Shown here piece after piece: positions 31,498 through 44,819 of a stretch of 64,000 nt of DNA; position 1 is the stretch's first letter, and each line of letters opens with the position of its first letter. The stretch is from Bryopsis sp. KO-2023 (Eukaryota > Chlorophyta > Ulvophyceae > Bryopsidales > Bryopsidaceae): NCBI GenBank assembly GCA_030272585.1, contig BSYQ01000001.1, positions 9,625,001 through 9,689,000 on the forward strand, read 5' to 3'. The notes under the pieces were generated by a model that ran no database searches, was not told where the DNA came from, and saw nothing but the letters and a program-made list of their open reading frames with translations. Both the position numbers and the translations under genes were made by a program.

Positions 31498-31670
31498 TGA
31501 TAGTAGTAACTCGGGTTTAGGGGTATTGTGTAGTACAATGGGATGTACGACAGGGTTTATAGGGCAGGGGGCCCTCCTGTAAAAATTAATCTTCCCAGTG
31601 ACTCTCTCTCGCTCTCTCTGTGTGTGTGTGTGTGTGTGCTTGTGTCTCGGGGTCCTAGACCCCCTTATCA
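31498..31670 (+). repeat. 3' LTR of element C
   Basis: Same length as the 5' LTR with no difference found by eye, which implies recent insertion. Confidence 0.95.
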
Positions 31671-33355
31671 ACAACAAAATCATCTAAAAACTCTGCGAGT
31701 AGGTCTTGCACTAGAGTTTGGAATTGCGCTGGGCAATTGGTTAGCCCAAAAGGCGCTACCAAAAACTCAAAGTGACCGTATCTCGTGCGGAACGCTGTTT
31801 TATCTGTATCAGATGGCCTTACTGGAAATTGCCAATAGCCTGATCGCAGATCTAACTTCGAGAACACTTTGGCTTTGAACACTCTATCCATCAATTCTTC
31901 TGGCAGGGGTAAAGGATATCGGTTTTTCACCGTCACCTTATTGATCCACCTGTAATCCACACACATCCTTAAGCCTCCATCCTTTTTCGGTACAAACAGG
32001 ATTGGCGCGCCCCAAGGGGACTCGGATGGTTTGATTTTCTTCTGTTCCAGAAGGTAGTCCACTTGTGCTTTCACTTCATCCAGCTCTGCTGGTGAAAGCT
32101 TGTATATTGGACGATGGATAGGTGTTGGATCCTCCAGGTCTATCTTAAACTCATGACCTTTTCTTTTCGGAGGGATCCCTGGGGGTAAATCACGAGGGAA
32201 CACACCACGGTGTGTTTCTACCACCTTTTTAATTTCGGCAGGGGTGTCTGAACGAATAAGTTTGCCAATCTCATCCTCAGTGTTGAATGGCTGTGTTCGC
32301 TCTATTGCGTCAGGCAATTCATGTTGGCCTAAAGCTTTCTCTTCAGACTCTTGCACTACAACCATGAATGCTGTCTCTGTTTTGAGATGACGCATCATTC
32401 GTTTAGCTGAACACTCAGTCACTGGCACTTCTTGCAGTATCGACTGTACTTTTCGTTCAGGTTCAATACTCTCTTGGGTTGGATGACGCAACGGAAGATG
32501 AAACACTTGGCTGTTTTTGCAAACTGAAATCTTATTTTGCTGAAAGTCTATGCGGGGATTTTCTTTCTGCAACCAAGGCATGCCCAATATTAGGTCATAA
32601 CCAAGGTCTGGGAACAGATCCGCTTTCATTTTGCACTTCAGCCCTCCTATCTTTACTCGGAGGTTGTTACAGCTGCCAGCCAATTCTTTAATATCTCCGT
32701 TTGCCAACATTGCTCTCTTTGAGCTTGGTGTAATCGACAACCCGAGATCACGCGCTACCTTATCATTGATATAGTTTGCGGTACTTCCACAATCAATGAA
32801 TGCATAAAGGTCCGTGGTCTTGATCCGTGCTTTTACTTCGTACCCTCTCACAGGCACTTCTTGAATTTTTAACAGAGGGCATGTGTCACCCTTGGTTGAC
32901 GAAGTTGATCGAACTTCTGACACATTAACTCGCTCTGTGGTAGACCGCTGGGTTGTTTCTGACCCACTATCGTCTACGTCTGCAGGCAGGGACTCCTGTA
33001 GACTACTCTGCGACTCCAATGAGCCCACAGATTCACTAACAGAGGGAAGAGATGCAGATGACGCATGAGGCGCGTCCATCTCATCCGGTGTGCTTTCCTT
33101 CTGTTCATTTTTCCAATCGCAGTTGTCATGTGCCGATTGGGTAGATGTGGAGAGTGTCTCTGTTCTCTCTTCACGCGGTGTACTAGTCCGCTCCTCAGGT
33201 TTTCCGCTGTGAGTACTTTTAACCTTTTTCGAGGCACCTACTTTTGATCTATGCTTCCTACGCCGCCTACGAACTCTGTTTCGCTTACGACGTTTGCGTC
33301 GGCCAGGCTCAGACGAAGCAGTTTCCTGCCTGGCGGTCAGTTTAACATTTTTTTT
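31671..33355 (-). CDS. pol: Element B Pol, 5' part: protease and RT (interrupted by C)
   Basis: This frame is -1 to gag and open from the A8 run at 33348-33355; the first ATG is at 33079. It begins with an arginine/lysine-rich stretch that looks like a nuclear localisation signal. The protease active site is [12 protein letters not shown], with Cys in place of the usual Ser/Thr of D-S/T-G. RT blocks: [37 protein letters not shown]. The frame is broken at 31671 by element C in the stretch FLDDFVV. Expression as Gag-Pol by -1 frameshifting is likely. Confidence 0.9.
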
Positions 33356-35988
33356 ACATCGGGGAGGTTTTTCACCTCCTCCAATCTAGGACATTGCCTC
33401 ACAGGGTGACCCTTCTTTCCACAAAGATAACAATTATATCCCCCTCCCCCCTGGGGGTTCTGTCTTCCCTGATTGGCTTGTCCTCTTCCACGGTTACCAC
33501 CACCGCGTCCACGTCCACCACCACCACGTCCTCCTCCTCGTCCTTGTTGCTGTTGCTGCTGCTGTTGCACTCCTGCGGCAGCTTGTGGTGGTGCTTGGGC
33601 TGGTGGTGTAGGGTTCTGCTGCTGCTGACCCTGATTCTGGCCTTTCTTCTTTCTTCCACCACGCCAGACTCCTTTCTTTTTCTGATTGGTCTGCCCTCCT
33701 TGGCCTTGTGTTCCAACTCCAAGGGCTTCCAATCGTTCGGCGGATATGATGGCGGCCTCGACATCTCGAGGTACCGTTGCTGCGACTAACTTCTGAACTT
33801 CACTTTTAAGTCCATCCACGAAGAGCAAATACTGGTGATCCTCTTCGAGGTCTGGAATCCTCAAAACTAACCGCTGAAACTCTTTAACGAACTGTTTCAC
33901 GGTTCCAGTCTGCTTGAGTTTATGGAGGTCACGCCACGCTTCATCTCGATCACTAGAGAATTCGAAAGCTGTAGCTAAGCCATCCATGAAGTCCATCCAG
34001 TCACGGAAGGGTGGTCTTTCACCTCGGTGAATTTTCAACTCTTGCATCGTTAACCAATCCGAGGCAGCTCCATAAAGGTTAGTGGCCATAATCGATTGCC
34101 ACTGTGCTTCATGCACTCCGCAGGTTCTCAAGTACCGCGTCATGAGCACTTGCCATTTACGGGCTTTTGGTTCTCCACTTCCGTTAAATGCGCGAGGCAT
34201 TTGCAACTTGACGGTGCTAGGCAACCACTGTCCTTGCCTAGGAGGTCCTGGGCCTGCTGGTCCAGCGCCACCTCCACCTCCACCTCCATCAGGAGGTCCA
34301 CCGGGAGGTCCACCGCCTCCACCATCTCCACCGCCGCCACCACCTCCTCCGCCATCAGGCGCACCTGGAATGCGGGAAGGTGGGCGGTTCCGTCTGTCGC
34401 GGTAATCATCACCGCCATCATCATCTGGGTCGTCATCACCAGGGTCTCCAAAGTTACCTCGCATGCGAGGAACTCGACTGGGTCCACCAGTAGACTCATA
34501 TGAACCAAGTGCAGCAAAGGGATTATTTTCTACCCTTGCTCCCAAAGCACTTAACCCAAGTCCCAATCTTCCAGTACGTGTGGGGATCTGCATGGGTTCT
34601 TTTCCTTTCTCTTCTCTGACCTGTGCCTTAGCACGCTCAAGGTCAATTTGATATAACACTTCTGCTGAGGAGAGAACTCTTGGGTTAGTTCGTGTGGGTC
34701 TACGTGATCCATCGGCAGAGTCGGGTTCTGAGATGCGTACTCCAGGCTGAGCTCTTGTACTTGGAGGTATCAATTGAGGGAATGTGAAATCAGCGTCTGG
34801 TGCGCTATCCACTGCAGTGCATGGTGGTGCTTCTGCAGCAACAATTTCACCCTCCTCGACCTGTACTGCTGGAGGAGCCGGTATTGTTGAGGTTCCTGCC
34901 CCAACCATTCCTACCGCGAAGCTCTGGTCTAGTGGCGGCCATGATGCAGCCAACTGCTTTACTGATTTCTTCGGCAGCGGCATCCCAAAGGCTGAGTCCT
35001 CAGGCTCAGGAGAAGTTGATTCTTCTCGCTCTGGTGATACTGCACGAGCATCACTTCCACTTTGGGCACTCTGACTTCCGCCACTCACATCCTCCATGCT
35101 TCGTTCCAGGCCAGATAATCTTAAGGCAACCACATCAGCTGCATCTTGCTGCTGATCCCAGGTCTTGGATGCCTTTTTCTCCAAAGCAATCAAATCTTTT
35201 TGAATTGCTACTCTTGAGCTCTGCAAACGCTTCACCTCAGCACCTTGTTTGTGCAAGGACTCCCGAAACAATTCTAGAGTCCGTTCAACTTTTTCGTTGG
35301 AATCCGCAACAGTTCCTAATAAGCCTTCAATTCTCCGCCCTTGAACAAGGGATAACTCGGAGAGTTGTTTTAACTGAAGTGCTGATGCTTCAGTTGCTTC
35401 TTTTAGGTCAGCAAAACGAGAGTCCGCTAGAATGTCTGCGGCATCCATCCTCCTCGTTATTGCGTCCACAGAAGCTTTGATCTCAGCTCTTTCTTTTCTA
35501 TGGTCGATATCTTGGCGTAATAGCCTCTGCTCGTATCGACTATGTTGAGCCGCTACTGAATCCAGCTTCTGCTGTTGCGACACCACCGCATGCTGTGTGG
35601 CCTCAACCTGTTGCGCATGCTGGTGCTGTGTTTCCAGCGCCTGCCCGATCACCTCTGATGCGCCAGCCAGTTGGTTCGACACAGAGGCCTCAGCATGGGC
35701 TAGCCTCTGCCCCAGTGTCTGGTCAACTTGCTGCAGGTGACCCCTTAGCCCGTGGGCTAAATCGTCCACACGGTCATGGACCGCATCCACATCCTCTCTT
35801 AAGGCTTCCGCATCAGCTCCCATGTCTATGTCGACAGCTGCTTGCTGGACATTGTGGATGTTCTGGACGTTTATTTGTTGATACACAACATTGGGTGCGT
35901 CAGGCAATTCCTCATCGAACTCAGGTTCAATCCCTGGCTCTTCAACTTGAGGCTCGCGCACTGCCAATGCGTGTTCACGGTCAGCCAT
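33337..35988 (-). CDS. gag: Element B Gag
   Basis: 883 residues from an ATG (MADREHALA). An N-terminal coiled-coil region of about 250 residues is followed by an acidic Ser-rich linker, a glycine/proline tract, and a capsid region ([17 protein letters not shown] onward, with [15 protein letters not shown] and an [10 protein letters not shown] end). A basic segment, a Gln-rich run, RGG repeats and a terminal CCHC zinc knuckle ([14 protein letters not shown]) complete it. Gag forms the particle and the knuckle binds RNA. The long coiled coil before capsid is unusual for plant gypsy Gag, where capsid usually starts near the N-terminus; element C shares it. The frame ends 9-18 bases past an A8 slippery run. 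Confidence 0.92.
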   Translation of the reverse strand: MADREHALAVREPQVEEPGIEPEFDEELPDAPNVVYQQINVQNIHNVQQAAVDIDMGADAEALREDVDAVHDRVDDLAHGLRGHLQQVDQTLGQRLAHAEASVSNQLAGASEVIGQALETQHQHAQQVEATQHAVVSQQQKLDSVAAQHSRYEQRLLRQDIDHRKERAEIKASVDAITRRMDAADILADSRFADLKEATEASALQLKQLSELSLVQGRRIEGLLGTVADSNEKVERTLELFRESLHKQGAEVKRLQSSRVAIQKDLIALEKKASKTWDQQQDAADVVALRLSGLERSMEDVSGGSQSAQSGSDARAVSPEREESTSPEPEDSAFGMPLPKKSVKQLAASWPPLDQSFAVGMVGAGTSTIPAPPAVQVEEGEIVAAEAPPCTAVDSAPDADFTFPQLIPPSTRAQPGVRISEPDSADGSRRPTRTNPRVLSSAEVLYQIDLERAKAQVREEKGKEPMQIPTRTGRLGLGLSALGARVENNPFAALGSYESTGGPSRVPRMRGNFGDPGDDDPDDDGGDDYRDRRNRPPSRIPGAPDGGGGGGGGGDGGGGGPPGGPPDGGGGGGGAGPAGPGPPRQGQWLPSTVKLQMPRAFNGSGEPKARKWQVLMTRYLRTCGVHEAQWQSIMATNLYGAASDWLTMQELKIHRGERPPFRDWMDFMDGLATAFEFSSDRDEAWRDLHKLKQTGTVKQFVKEFQRLVLRIPDLEEDHQYLLFVDGLKSEVQKLVAATVPRDVEAAIISAERLEALGVGTQGQGGQTNQKKKGVWRGGRKKKGQNQGQQQQNPTPPAQAPPQAAAGVQQQQQQQQGRGGGRGGGGRGRGGGNRGRGQANQGRQNPQGGGGYNCYLCGKKGHPVRQCPRLEEVKNLPDVKKMLN
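33348..33355 (-). promoter_or_regulatory. Candidate -1 ribosomal frameshift site, Gag to Pol (B)
   Basis: In the gag frame the minus strand reads GTA AAA AAA ATG, a canonical A-AAA-AAA slippery heptamer, with the gag stop three codons after the heptamer. The -1 frame is open on into protease. The same A8 occurs in copy A (55310-55317). A downstream pseudoknot was not tested. Confidence 0.65.
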
Positions 35989-36119
35989 GGTCTCTCAGCC
36001 ACTATTTGGGAGTACTCAACAACCACGGTTGGAGTTTCTCTCTACCAAACAAACAAACAAAAACGTTTGTTGCGCCACGTTCACAAGTTTCGATCTCAAG
36101 AACTTAAAGTTCTTGCCTC

Positions 36120-36131
36120 GCTCCGAAACCA
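36120..36131 (-). other. Primer-binding site of element B
   Basis: TGGTTTCGGAGC on the minus strand, two bases from the LTR end. Confidence 0.9.
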
Positions 36132-36133
36132 AT

Positions 36134-36709
<576 letters not shown>

Positions 36710-36940
36710 TGATAGGGGCCCTTCCCCCAGAGGGGGAAGGGTAGATAGGGGCCCTCCTCCAAGTGGAGGAGGGTAGAACGTGGGAACACAACACAATAGC
36801 AAACCCAGCCCCAAAGGTTACACCAATGTCAAAAATACAACCCTTTAAGTACCGTCCACAACACACTAACCCCTTACTCTACAGTGACACACCCACTCAC
36901 CGATGGGACATCTAGACACTAACCTCGTCACCTCGTATCA
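36710..36940 (-). repeat. 3' LTR of D1
   Basis: 231 bp with TGATA/TATCA ends. Near the end of the LTR (as read on the minus strand) are two perfect hairpins with CTCCTCC/GGAGGAG and CTTCCCCC/GGGGGAAG arms. Confidence 0.95.
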
Positions 36941-36960
36941 ACTACTCCCCCCCCCCCCCG
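36941..36960 (-). other. Polypurine tract of D1
   Basis: On the minus strand a run of 13 G followed by AGTAGT directly precedes the LTR. Confidence 0.9.
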
Positions 36961-39900
36961 AGTGGTGTCCTCAGCACTCAAGAAAGTTAATCGCGAAAGA
37001 AAAACCCGAAAGAAATAAAGAATAAGTAGTTTGATTGGCCGCTAAAAAGAGAAACAGGGCCATCCACTGAACAAAACACGAAGAAAAATAGAAAAATAGA
37101 AAACAAACCTCACAATCATGCAAACAAGATGATTTTCAAACGGCATAACAGATCCCATACTCTGTGAAATCCAAAAACCTTGTCTCTCTTGCTTGGACGG
37201 ATGCCCGCTTCTTCGTCTGCTTGCTTCATCAGGGCATTTAGTAATAGCCCGCTCAAGCCTCTCCTAACTCGTGGTTCTATGGTGCGGATGTGGATTCCGC
37301 CCACGAGTACCGCCAAGGAGAAGGTTAAACATGGCATAAGCATTGCTTGCAATGTCTTCTTGCTCGTGATTCAGCACACGAACATGAAGAAATGCCCGCT
37401 ATGCTTTATCCGTTCAAGACTCCAAGTCCGCGCAAGCTTAGATTATAACTTCCGCTCGCTACCTCGCTTCGCAGTTTCACTTAGTCGGAAACCATAAGCT
37501 TCGCTCTTGTCAGACACTCTCCTGTAGTCCGCTGCTGTTGATATCCGCTGCGGCTTTTCATCCATTGCAGTTTTGGTCAATTCCAATGCCGCTGCAATTC
37601 CTTGGTCAGATTTCCACTTCCGTTTTCTTCATTTACAACTGATATTTTTCCTTCCTTCCACGGTACATCTTCGTTCTTCGCTCGGTAAAACGCTTGGTCG
37701 GATATCACTTAGGCACAACACTCCATTCGTTACGTTTATCCGCTACTATATAAGCGGTCATCAGTGTAGAGATTTGTCCGAGGCCAAATCCTATGCGGAT
37801 ACCCCCAGGATCTCACTAAGCTGGTTGACTGCTAGAGTCCCCACTTAGCAGCGAGAGCCAGTACACCGATGAGAAGTCCGGCTGATCTCTCAGCTTCTTC
37901 TCTCTTCAACGTCCCTACGAATCTCCCATGAGTTTCTCCGCCGCAACACCTCAGAACAATAGCCGCTCGAGCATATCCATAACATGTATGGCCACTGCTA
38001 TAGAGATTTGTCTGAGGCCTACATTTCCCCCAGGATCTCATCGAATCATAATCCGCTGGTTGGCTACTAGAGTCCCTACGTAGCAGCGAGAGCCAGTATA
38101 TGCAGCAGAGCGTCCGGCCATTCCCTGACCTCTTCGTCCTTTCTGCTCCAGTGCTATTGTCTTCAGTGGTCCGCTCCAATGTTTTTCCGAGTTTGGGTCT
38201 TCAAATAATGTCCGCTCCTTCTTCGGCGGTTTGAATTAATCCGCCCTGGTGGTCCAATTTAATCCACCCTGGCGATTCTTTGTTGTCTTCGGCCAATCCT
38301 CTGATGCTTTGGTAAACCCCCATAAGTCTCCAATACATCCTCAGCTTCAGAACATCCATAATCCGCTCGTGACTGAGTCAATCGTTGCATAGCTACCCTC
38401 ACGCCTCCAAGTCGGTTGTTGATCAGAACTTCCGCTTAGTGTTGTCCGCTAGGTCGCTCCAACGTTCGCTTTGACGCCCTTTCATTCGTTCCTAATTGTA
38501 CGTGCGACCGTGATCCTCAAATTCCGCCGTGGCTGATATTTTCCGCCTTGACTGATTTTTTCCCGCTTTGGCTCTTTGAGATCATCAATTCCGCCTTCAT
38601 ATTCCGCTCACTGGAATTGTGTCGCTTCTTCAGGCACAATATCCGCTTCCACAGGCACAATTCCGCTTCTGCAGCACAATTTCCGCTTCTGCAGGCACGA
38701 TATCCGCCTTAAGTACTGGATTTTGTCCGCCCAAATGCTTCTTGTCTTCGTATTCGCTAGCAATGTGATTCCGCCAAGATTAACCCGCCAGTCATATCCC
38801 AACAGGCTTAATCCGCTGGTCACAATCCGCCAGTCGAATACCCTTCAAGTTCTCTTCAGAACTTCGCTTCTTCCGCCGTAGTCGAAGTTGCTTTTTTTCC
38901 TGACAAGTGCATTATCCGCTTCAGTTGCTGTTTCCGCCAACTGATGTACAATTAATCCGCCCGAACGAATTCAGTCACTCAGTTGTATGTGTCTTCCGTC
39001 TGCACGGGTCATAGTTCAGGATTTATTTCGGTTTCTTTCTTTGCTCGGCTTCTGTGATAATCCGCCCTTCGGTCAGTTCCACGTCCGCTCGAGGTTCCTT
39101 CGTTGGAGAAGAGTAATTTTTGAATGTCCGCACATTCCTTCTTTTGTTTTCCATTGCATGAGCCGCCACCTCCGTCGTCTTTGGATCCTTCTCACGGCAT
39201 CGCTTTGTATGTAAACTTCCCAAAGTTTCACGGTTGCGTCTATAGGTAGTAAATCACCAACTGAGTATTTCCGCTTACTCCATCCCTATAGAATCGCAAT
39301 GTGTGCTCATTTTTCGAGCCCGCTATCTCTTCGATACTGTCTAGATCCAAACACGAGTCGATTCTTTTCACCGCAGATAGTCCGCTCTCATCAATGCTCG
39401 GTTAGTCCCCAAGTTCCGCCACTTCAAACTTGTTGACTTCCACGCGAAATACACTCCATATACCTTCCGCCACAGAGATTACCTTTTAACCCCCGCCTTC
39501 CAAAGAACCTTGGAAATAGTCCGCCAGCAACAAGACGGTCTTGTCCGCACTATCCATTTAGATACCACTAAATAGAAAGTTCCGCAAGAAAGAGTTAAAG
39601 GAATGTCAGTCCGTCGACTTCCGCTCCTCAGACAAATAACTCGGGTACCACTTGGCAGTGTTCACCTTCCCCGATAGTTTTTGTCTCTCTTTTACCTTGC
39701 ACGTCCAAAGTTAAATCGCCTTTGGATAATCCCCTTGGTCCTCCTTCTGCGCGCTTGTGGCTTGGCAAATCCGCTCTTGATCCTATTTTCAGCGAGGTTT
39801 AGTTTGCTGGAAGTCAATGCACGCCTTCCCGAGAAGAAAGTATCCAGGTAACCCCCGTTGGGTTACCCCTTGTTCGAACAGCAGTTCCGCCTGAGGGGAA

Positions 39901-42900
39901 CTGTGCATCCCTGCTCGCCCCTTGACAAGCGACTTCCCGACGTAACTAATCCGCTTAGCGGGTTAGCACATCTTGATTTTGGCTCCGGCTTGAGCCTCAT
40001 CAAGTGTCGGAAGTCCTCCTCCTTTTTCTTCACGCTTGACTTGCCTCTGGAGGAAGACCTTCGTCTTCTCTTCAGTACCCTGAACGATAATCTCCAGCTC
40101 AACCGACTAGCGGGCCAGTGTTCGTACCACGGCTGTCCAGAACACTGGTTGAGGAGCTTGCCCCCGTTTTCCTGCTGCAAGACATCCCCGTCAGAGTTCC
40201 CGCTTTGTCGCCCAAACAGTCCCCTCTCAACTGTTGGTACTTCGCCCGAAGTCTTGAGCTCTTCATATCCTCTTCTGTCCGCTGGTTTCTGCATAATATG
40301 TGGCACTTCCGCCCTTGGTCTTGTATTGAACGAAAGCCTTGTAATCTGCCTTCCAAATCAGCATAGTCGTTCCTACTTGTAGTTTCACGCAAGTTCACCT
40401 TCAAAATCCGGCTCTAGCGGTCGTATTTAACCCGCTCTGGCTGTCTGATTTCATCCGCCTTTGGAATTTGTTTTGAAGTCCGCCCTTGAGCCCTTCATAG
40501 TCCGCCTGATGAAGCTTTAATCCGCCCGAAGGCTAAACTTTTAGTCCGCCCTCCAGGTGTTTAATCCGCCTAAGGGCTTAGTCCTCTTTAGTCCGCCCTC
40601 CAGGTCCGCTTCTCAGGTCCGCCTTCCTCAAGGTTGCGGTCTTGGACTTCCTACTTCAAATTATCGTGTTCCTCCTTGTCCAAGTTGAACTTTGCTGCTA
40701 TAAGGAATCCTTCGGAAGTTTAATGTCGAGTAAAGGCACACACCTTAACACAGGCGTTCACAACAACCAGGAATAGACCGTTCTCCCTATGGACAAGGGT
40801 GCCGACGGATTACCCGGTTCTGCACATTTCACTGAATGGGCTGTCAATACACAATACTCGAATTAAATTCTTCCTCCACACATATTTGCAGTCCGCTGAC
40901 AGAGCTTGAAGCATCTTCTTTTTGTCGAACTTATTAACATCTTCAACAATCCGCCACACTCAGATGACTCTAAGGAGTTCTGGTGTGCGTTCCAACGCTT
41001 CGTTCTTAGCTCCAAGGTACTTGGTTTCCCTCTTAGTCCGCCTTTTGAAGAGGTTCACCACTTCTCTCTCGACTGGTATATTTCTCCACTTCAACAAATC
41101 TGCCCGCTCACTCGCCTTTAAGTGTAGCATCCAAGGAAACTCTGTTTTCCGCCCTGACCACCTGTCAGTGGATGCTCCGCGGTCGCTAGTTTGGACCTCT
41201 AGCGCGATTTGTTTGTTTGTCAACCTTCAACCAGATTGCTTCGCCTGGTTCAAGCTCTCCTAGCTTGGGTCTCTCAGTATACACCATAACAGTCTTGCCA
41301 GACTGGTTGAAACTACCGCACCTCAATAGTTTCCCAAGCTTCTGTGTCCACGTGGTGCTCATTGCTTGGTATGGCGTTTTAGGCTGCTCTGGTTGCTCCA
41401 CAAAGTTAGACCTTGGCGTGGATTGCGCCATCCCTGGTCTTCGGGATTTGTCCGGCCTTCTGGCATCCATCCATCGTGCACACCTGGATTTCCGCCTCTT
41501 TGTTGATTATGCTCCACGCATAACCGCCGCTTCCACGCTCAATCTTTATTTGCCTCCTCTCCAGCCAATCCGCCTTCAGCTATGCTTTTCACCATTCCAG
41601 GAAGTCCCCATCCCCTGTTTCCGCTTGACAAGTAGCCAGTCGAATCCCTTTTAAGATATCCGCTCTGGAAATCCGCCCCAACTCTCTTTGAGATGGGCGT
41701 TATCAGACCTACTTCCCTGCGGTTGTCCGATTGATTCGCTGCTTACTTTGTCCGCGTTTTGGGTTCTTCTGGTAATGGTCTCTTATTTCTCAAGCATTTC
41801 TTATCCGCCCAGGAAACTATATATCACACAAAGTGTAGTGGCACTTAAATTCCGCCACTTGTCCTCCATTGATCAAGCAACATCCGCCTGTCTTGTCGTC
41901 TAATTCATTCTTCCAGGCTTGTTACCAAGACACAGTATTTCCGCTCTTGGTGACCACTATTCGCTGGAATCCGCTCTTGAGCAATGCTCAGTAAAGATTT
42001 ATCCGCTTAAAGCTTCAAATAAGAGCTGTATTCCGCTTCTTTGATCGTGGTTCTTCCACCCTCTCAATGTTGGACAACTTCTTCAGTATACGGAATCAAA
42101 GCACTCCTTTTCCCGACCACAAAGCTTCAAAACTCCCATTTACTCGCTTCTCGGTTTCTGGGATAGTTTGGAACCTTCTAGTTCGCCTTGGAGTCAGCTT
42201 TGGAGTCCGCTTTGGAGTCCATTCTCCCCATCAACATTGCTGGATCCATCCATTCCATGCCTGCTTCAGTATTGTCCGGTTTAGGTCGAATCCGCTGGCG
42301 CCATAGGCTGCTCAAGCTGGAATCCGCCTACTCACTATAGTATTCCGGCATCTGTAGCAATATCCGCCCATGTCGTGGATATTTGTCGTTAGCTTCTTTC
42401 CAATTCCAATTCCAGTCAATCTTTCGCTTGCTGGTCCTTCAAGCTTTGGATTAAGCTCCTGGAAATCTCTATTTAGTGGCGCCCTTCTTAGGTCGGCCTA
42501 CTTGTTCAAAATTTCCGCTTTAATCCCCAAGTGACAGTAGTATTCCGCCTCCAGCAACTCTTGAAGTCTTGGTGATGATGCAATTCCGTTCCTGTGAAGT
42601 ACTTCATCCAAATGTGTCTTCTGTGGTAAGACTCATCTCCCTGGCACTAAATAATCCGCTTCTCTGACAAGTTTCCTCCACTCCGACATGCTCTTATGCA
42701 TCTTCTTCCGCATGCTTTGTCATTTGCAGGACCTTCCATAATTTTGTCCGCTTGTCAACAGTAGAATACATTATTCAGCGCTCAACTCTCCCAGACACAT
42801 AACTTTTTCCGCTGATCCTTGAGTTTGCGCTTTTCCTTTTAATTATTTTGTCAGTAGCACTCCTTATCCGCTTGGTAGCTTTTTCCGCTCTTCAGGTTCG

Positions 42901-44380
42901 GTTAACTCAATGCCTTACACTGGCTAATACGAGTATAATCCGCCCTTACTTCCAATCCAGTTGATAAGCCGCTTGTGCTCTTGCTTCTGACAAAAATCCG
43001 CTGACTCTTTGCTCGCGCTCCATGCTGTTCAAAGCTCGAACTGTTACAAAACACGCTTGTCGGTGATCATACTTGAATGCTCCATATGATATATTGTCTG
43101 TCACTTAGTCCGCTTGCACCTTTGCTGCATTGGAATTTCCGCTCAAGACACACCCCCTCATCGCCTTTGCATTCTGCCTCAGCAGTCCGCTCTGACAGTC
43201 CGCCTTTGCTTTAGCTTTTAGTCCGCTTAGTGCAATAGTCTGCCGGCTGTAATTTGGTCAATGAATACTCCTTAGACTTTTGGGTGTTGTTCTTGGCGCT
43301 AGACTTCCATTTATGGCTAGTATTGTGAGCCATATCCGCTCAATGGTTTGTGGTAATGTCCGCCCTGACCAGACGTATGATTCCGCTTAGTCTTTCAGCC
43401 AATAGTCCTTGGACCTGACCATCCAGGTTGGCTCTTTTAGTTCCGCTCTGGCTCAGGTTCTTGACGGTCTAATTTAATCCGCCTGACGGTATAATTTAGT
43501 CCGCCTTGACGACCTCATTTAGTCCGCCTCTGCTATTCCGCTGTTGAAAAGAGAATGAGTTTTTCCGCTCGTGATCCTCGGTTGGTTCCATGGAAACTCG
43601 GTTAGTTCCAAAGAATACCACCATACACTTCCACGACAATAACCTCTATTTCTTCTTCTTCACTCAGCCCGGAATATCACAATCCGCTACCACATCCATT
43701 AGACCTCAAAGTTTACCCACAAGATATCCGCTCAGAGCTTCAACAATGCTTCACTTGCCCGTTCATAACATTAAGTCACAAACATCCAATGTGGCACTGC
43801 TATTGCGTGCTCCTTAATCAGATTCAAGCTCTCGAGAATGCTCGATAGCTCGCGGCAAGCTACATTTAATCCGCTCGTCTTATATCCGCTTGTGTGAGGT
43901 CTTGGCCTATTGAAAGTCCATTCCAAACGAACTATACTCTCCAACAGCTCCTTCTGCAACAAATCATTCTGCATACTTAATAGCTTAGCAGATGATTCCT
44001 TCTCTTCCGCCCTGCGTACTTAGCAGCTTTGCAGGAGGTTTAATCTCCCTCTTGGGTGCGTTGAACTCCACTATCGCTTGAACTCGGTTTGTAGGTAACT
44101 GGCAGGCCGCTCTTCCGCTCTCTATTAGCCTGGCGACTTCTTTTCTCTCTTTGTCTTCTTGTCGCTAGTTGTGCTTACATTCTTCCGCTATGGTCCAACT
44201 CTTGGCAGTATAAAGTCTTAAGATCTTCGTCTTCTTCTCTTCGCACTGAAAATCCGCTCTTTTGCGGTTGCTAATCCGCTGGGTGATCAGCCCAGGCGGT
44301 TTGTGCGTTGATACAGACTCGTTTCTGCTCCTGCCGTGTAACACAACCTCCAGCTTCTGTTTCATGACCGCCTCCAACTC
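36961..44380 (-). other. D1 interior, 3' part: non-coding GCGGA-studded DNA
   Basis: No supported gene. The plus strand repeatedly shows [A/G/T]TCCGC[C/T] separated by roughly 15-60 bases of otherwise unrelated sequence, so it is an interspersed motif and not a tandem repeat. The same sequence occurs inverted in D2 (about 57567-64000), diverged by scattered substitutions and small indels; most motif copies I compared are present in both. Confidence 0.85.
44374..44380. repeat. Target-site duplication of the KDZ transposon, left
   Basis: CCAACTC, repeated at 52350-52356. The empty site in D2 has a single copy with one substitution (57549-57555). An 8-bp duplication with one mismatch is also possible. 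Confidence 0.8.
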
Positions 44381-44738
44381 GAGTTATCTGACGGGGCTAA
44401 AATTGGGGGGAGGAGCTCCCACGTTGTGACCTAAAATCCGGGGGAGGACACAGTGACGGCACATCCCATTTGTCCGACCAACCGCAACGCCTCCATGTCG
44501 CACCTGAACGCGAATCCCAAAACAGCTCCAGCATCGCAGCTCCCCCATCGCTGCCTGGCCCTCACACTGTTGCGACGCGACAGCCCTCTCTGAACCGAGG
44601 ATTCGAGCGTCGAGCCAAGCCCCCCCTCACAGTCCTGCAGCAGCCAAGTCGCGGTGGGTGGAACTGTTGTTGGCGTATAGACGCCCTGCAAAGTCAGAGA
44701 GCGCGGTCGTTCAGCGTTTCTGCTGGGGGGTTCGATTC

Positions 44739-44771
<33 letters not shown>

Positions 44772-44819
44772 GGCTCACGTGGGACTGGCGGCGTTTTTTT
44801 GTCTGCTTACAGAGTTATG
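44381..44819. repeat. Left terminal inverted repeat of the KDZ element
   Basis: About 440 bp starting GAGTTATCTGA, pairing with 51916-52349. Identity is very high for the outer 360 bases. A CT-rich microsatellite and the segment beyond it diverge, then CAGAGTTATGG at the start codon matches again. Confidence 0.92.

Larger units (their letters stand above)
25936..31670 (+). mobile_element. Element C: pol-less LTR retrotransposon nested in B
   Basis: LTRs of 173 bp (25936-26108 and 31498-31670) appear identical and are flanked by ACAAC duplications (25931-25935, 31671-31675). Removing it rejoins the B RT exactly as it reads in A. Primer site at 26111-26122; polypurine tract ends at 31497. It encodes a Gag-like N-terminus and an ORF3-type protein but no zinc knuckle, protease, RT or integrase. 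It is a non-autonomous, apparently recent insertion relying on enzymes from other elements. Confidence 0.95.

Noticed and set aside
37116..44380. Numerous 70-170 codon frames in the D interiors
   Set aside because: Frames in D1 and D2 differ in length and are broken by indels; no protein-like conservation.
44470..44816. Coding N-terminal extensions through the KDZ terminal repeats
   Set aside because: The same frame appears in both inverted repeats before unrelated genes; the shared CAGAGTTATGG start context marks the true ATGs.
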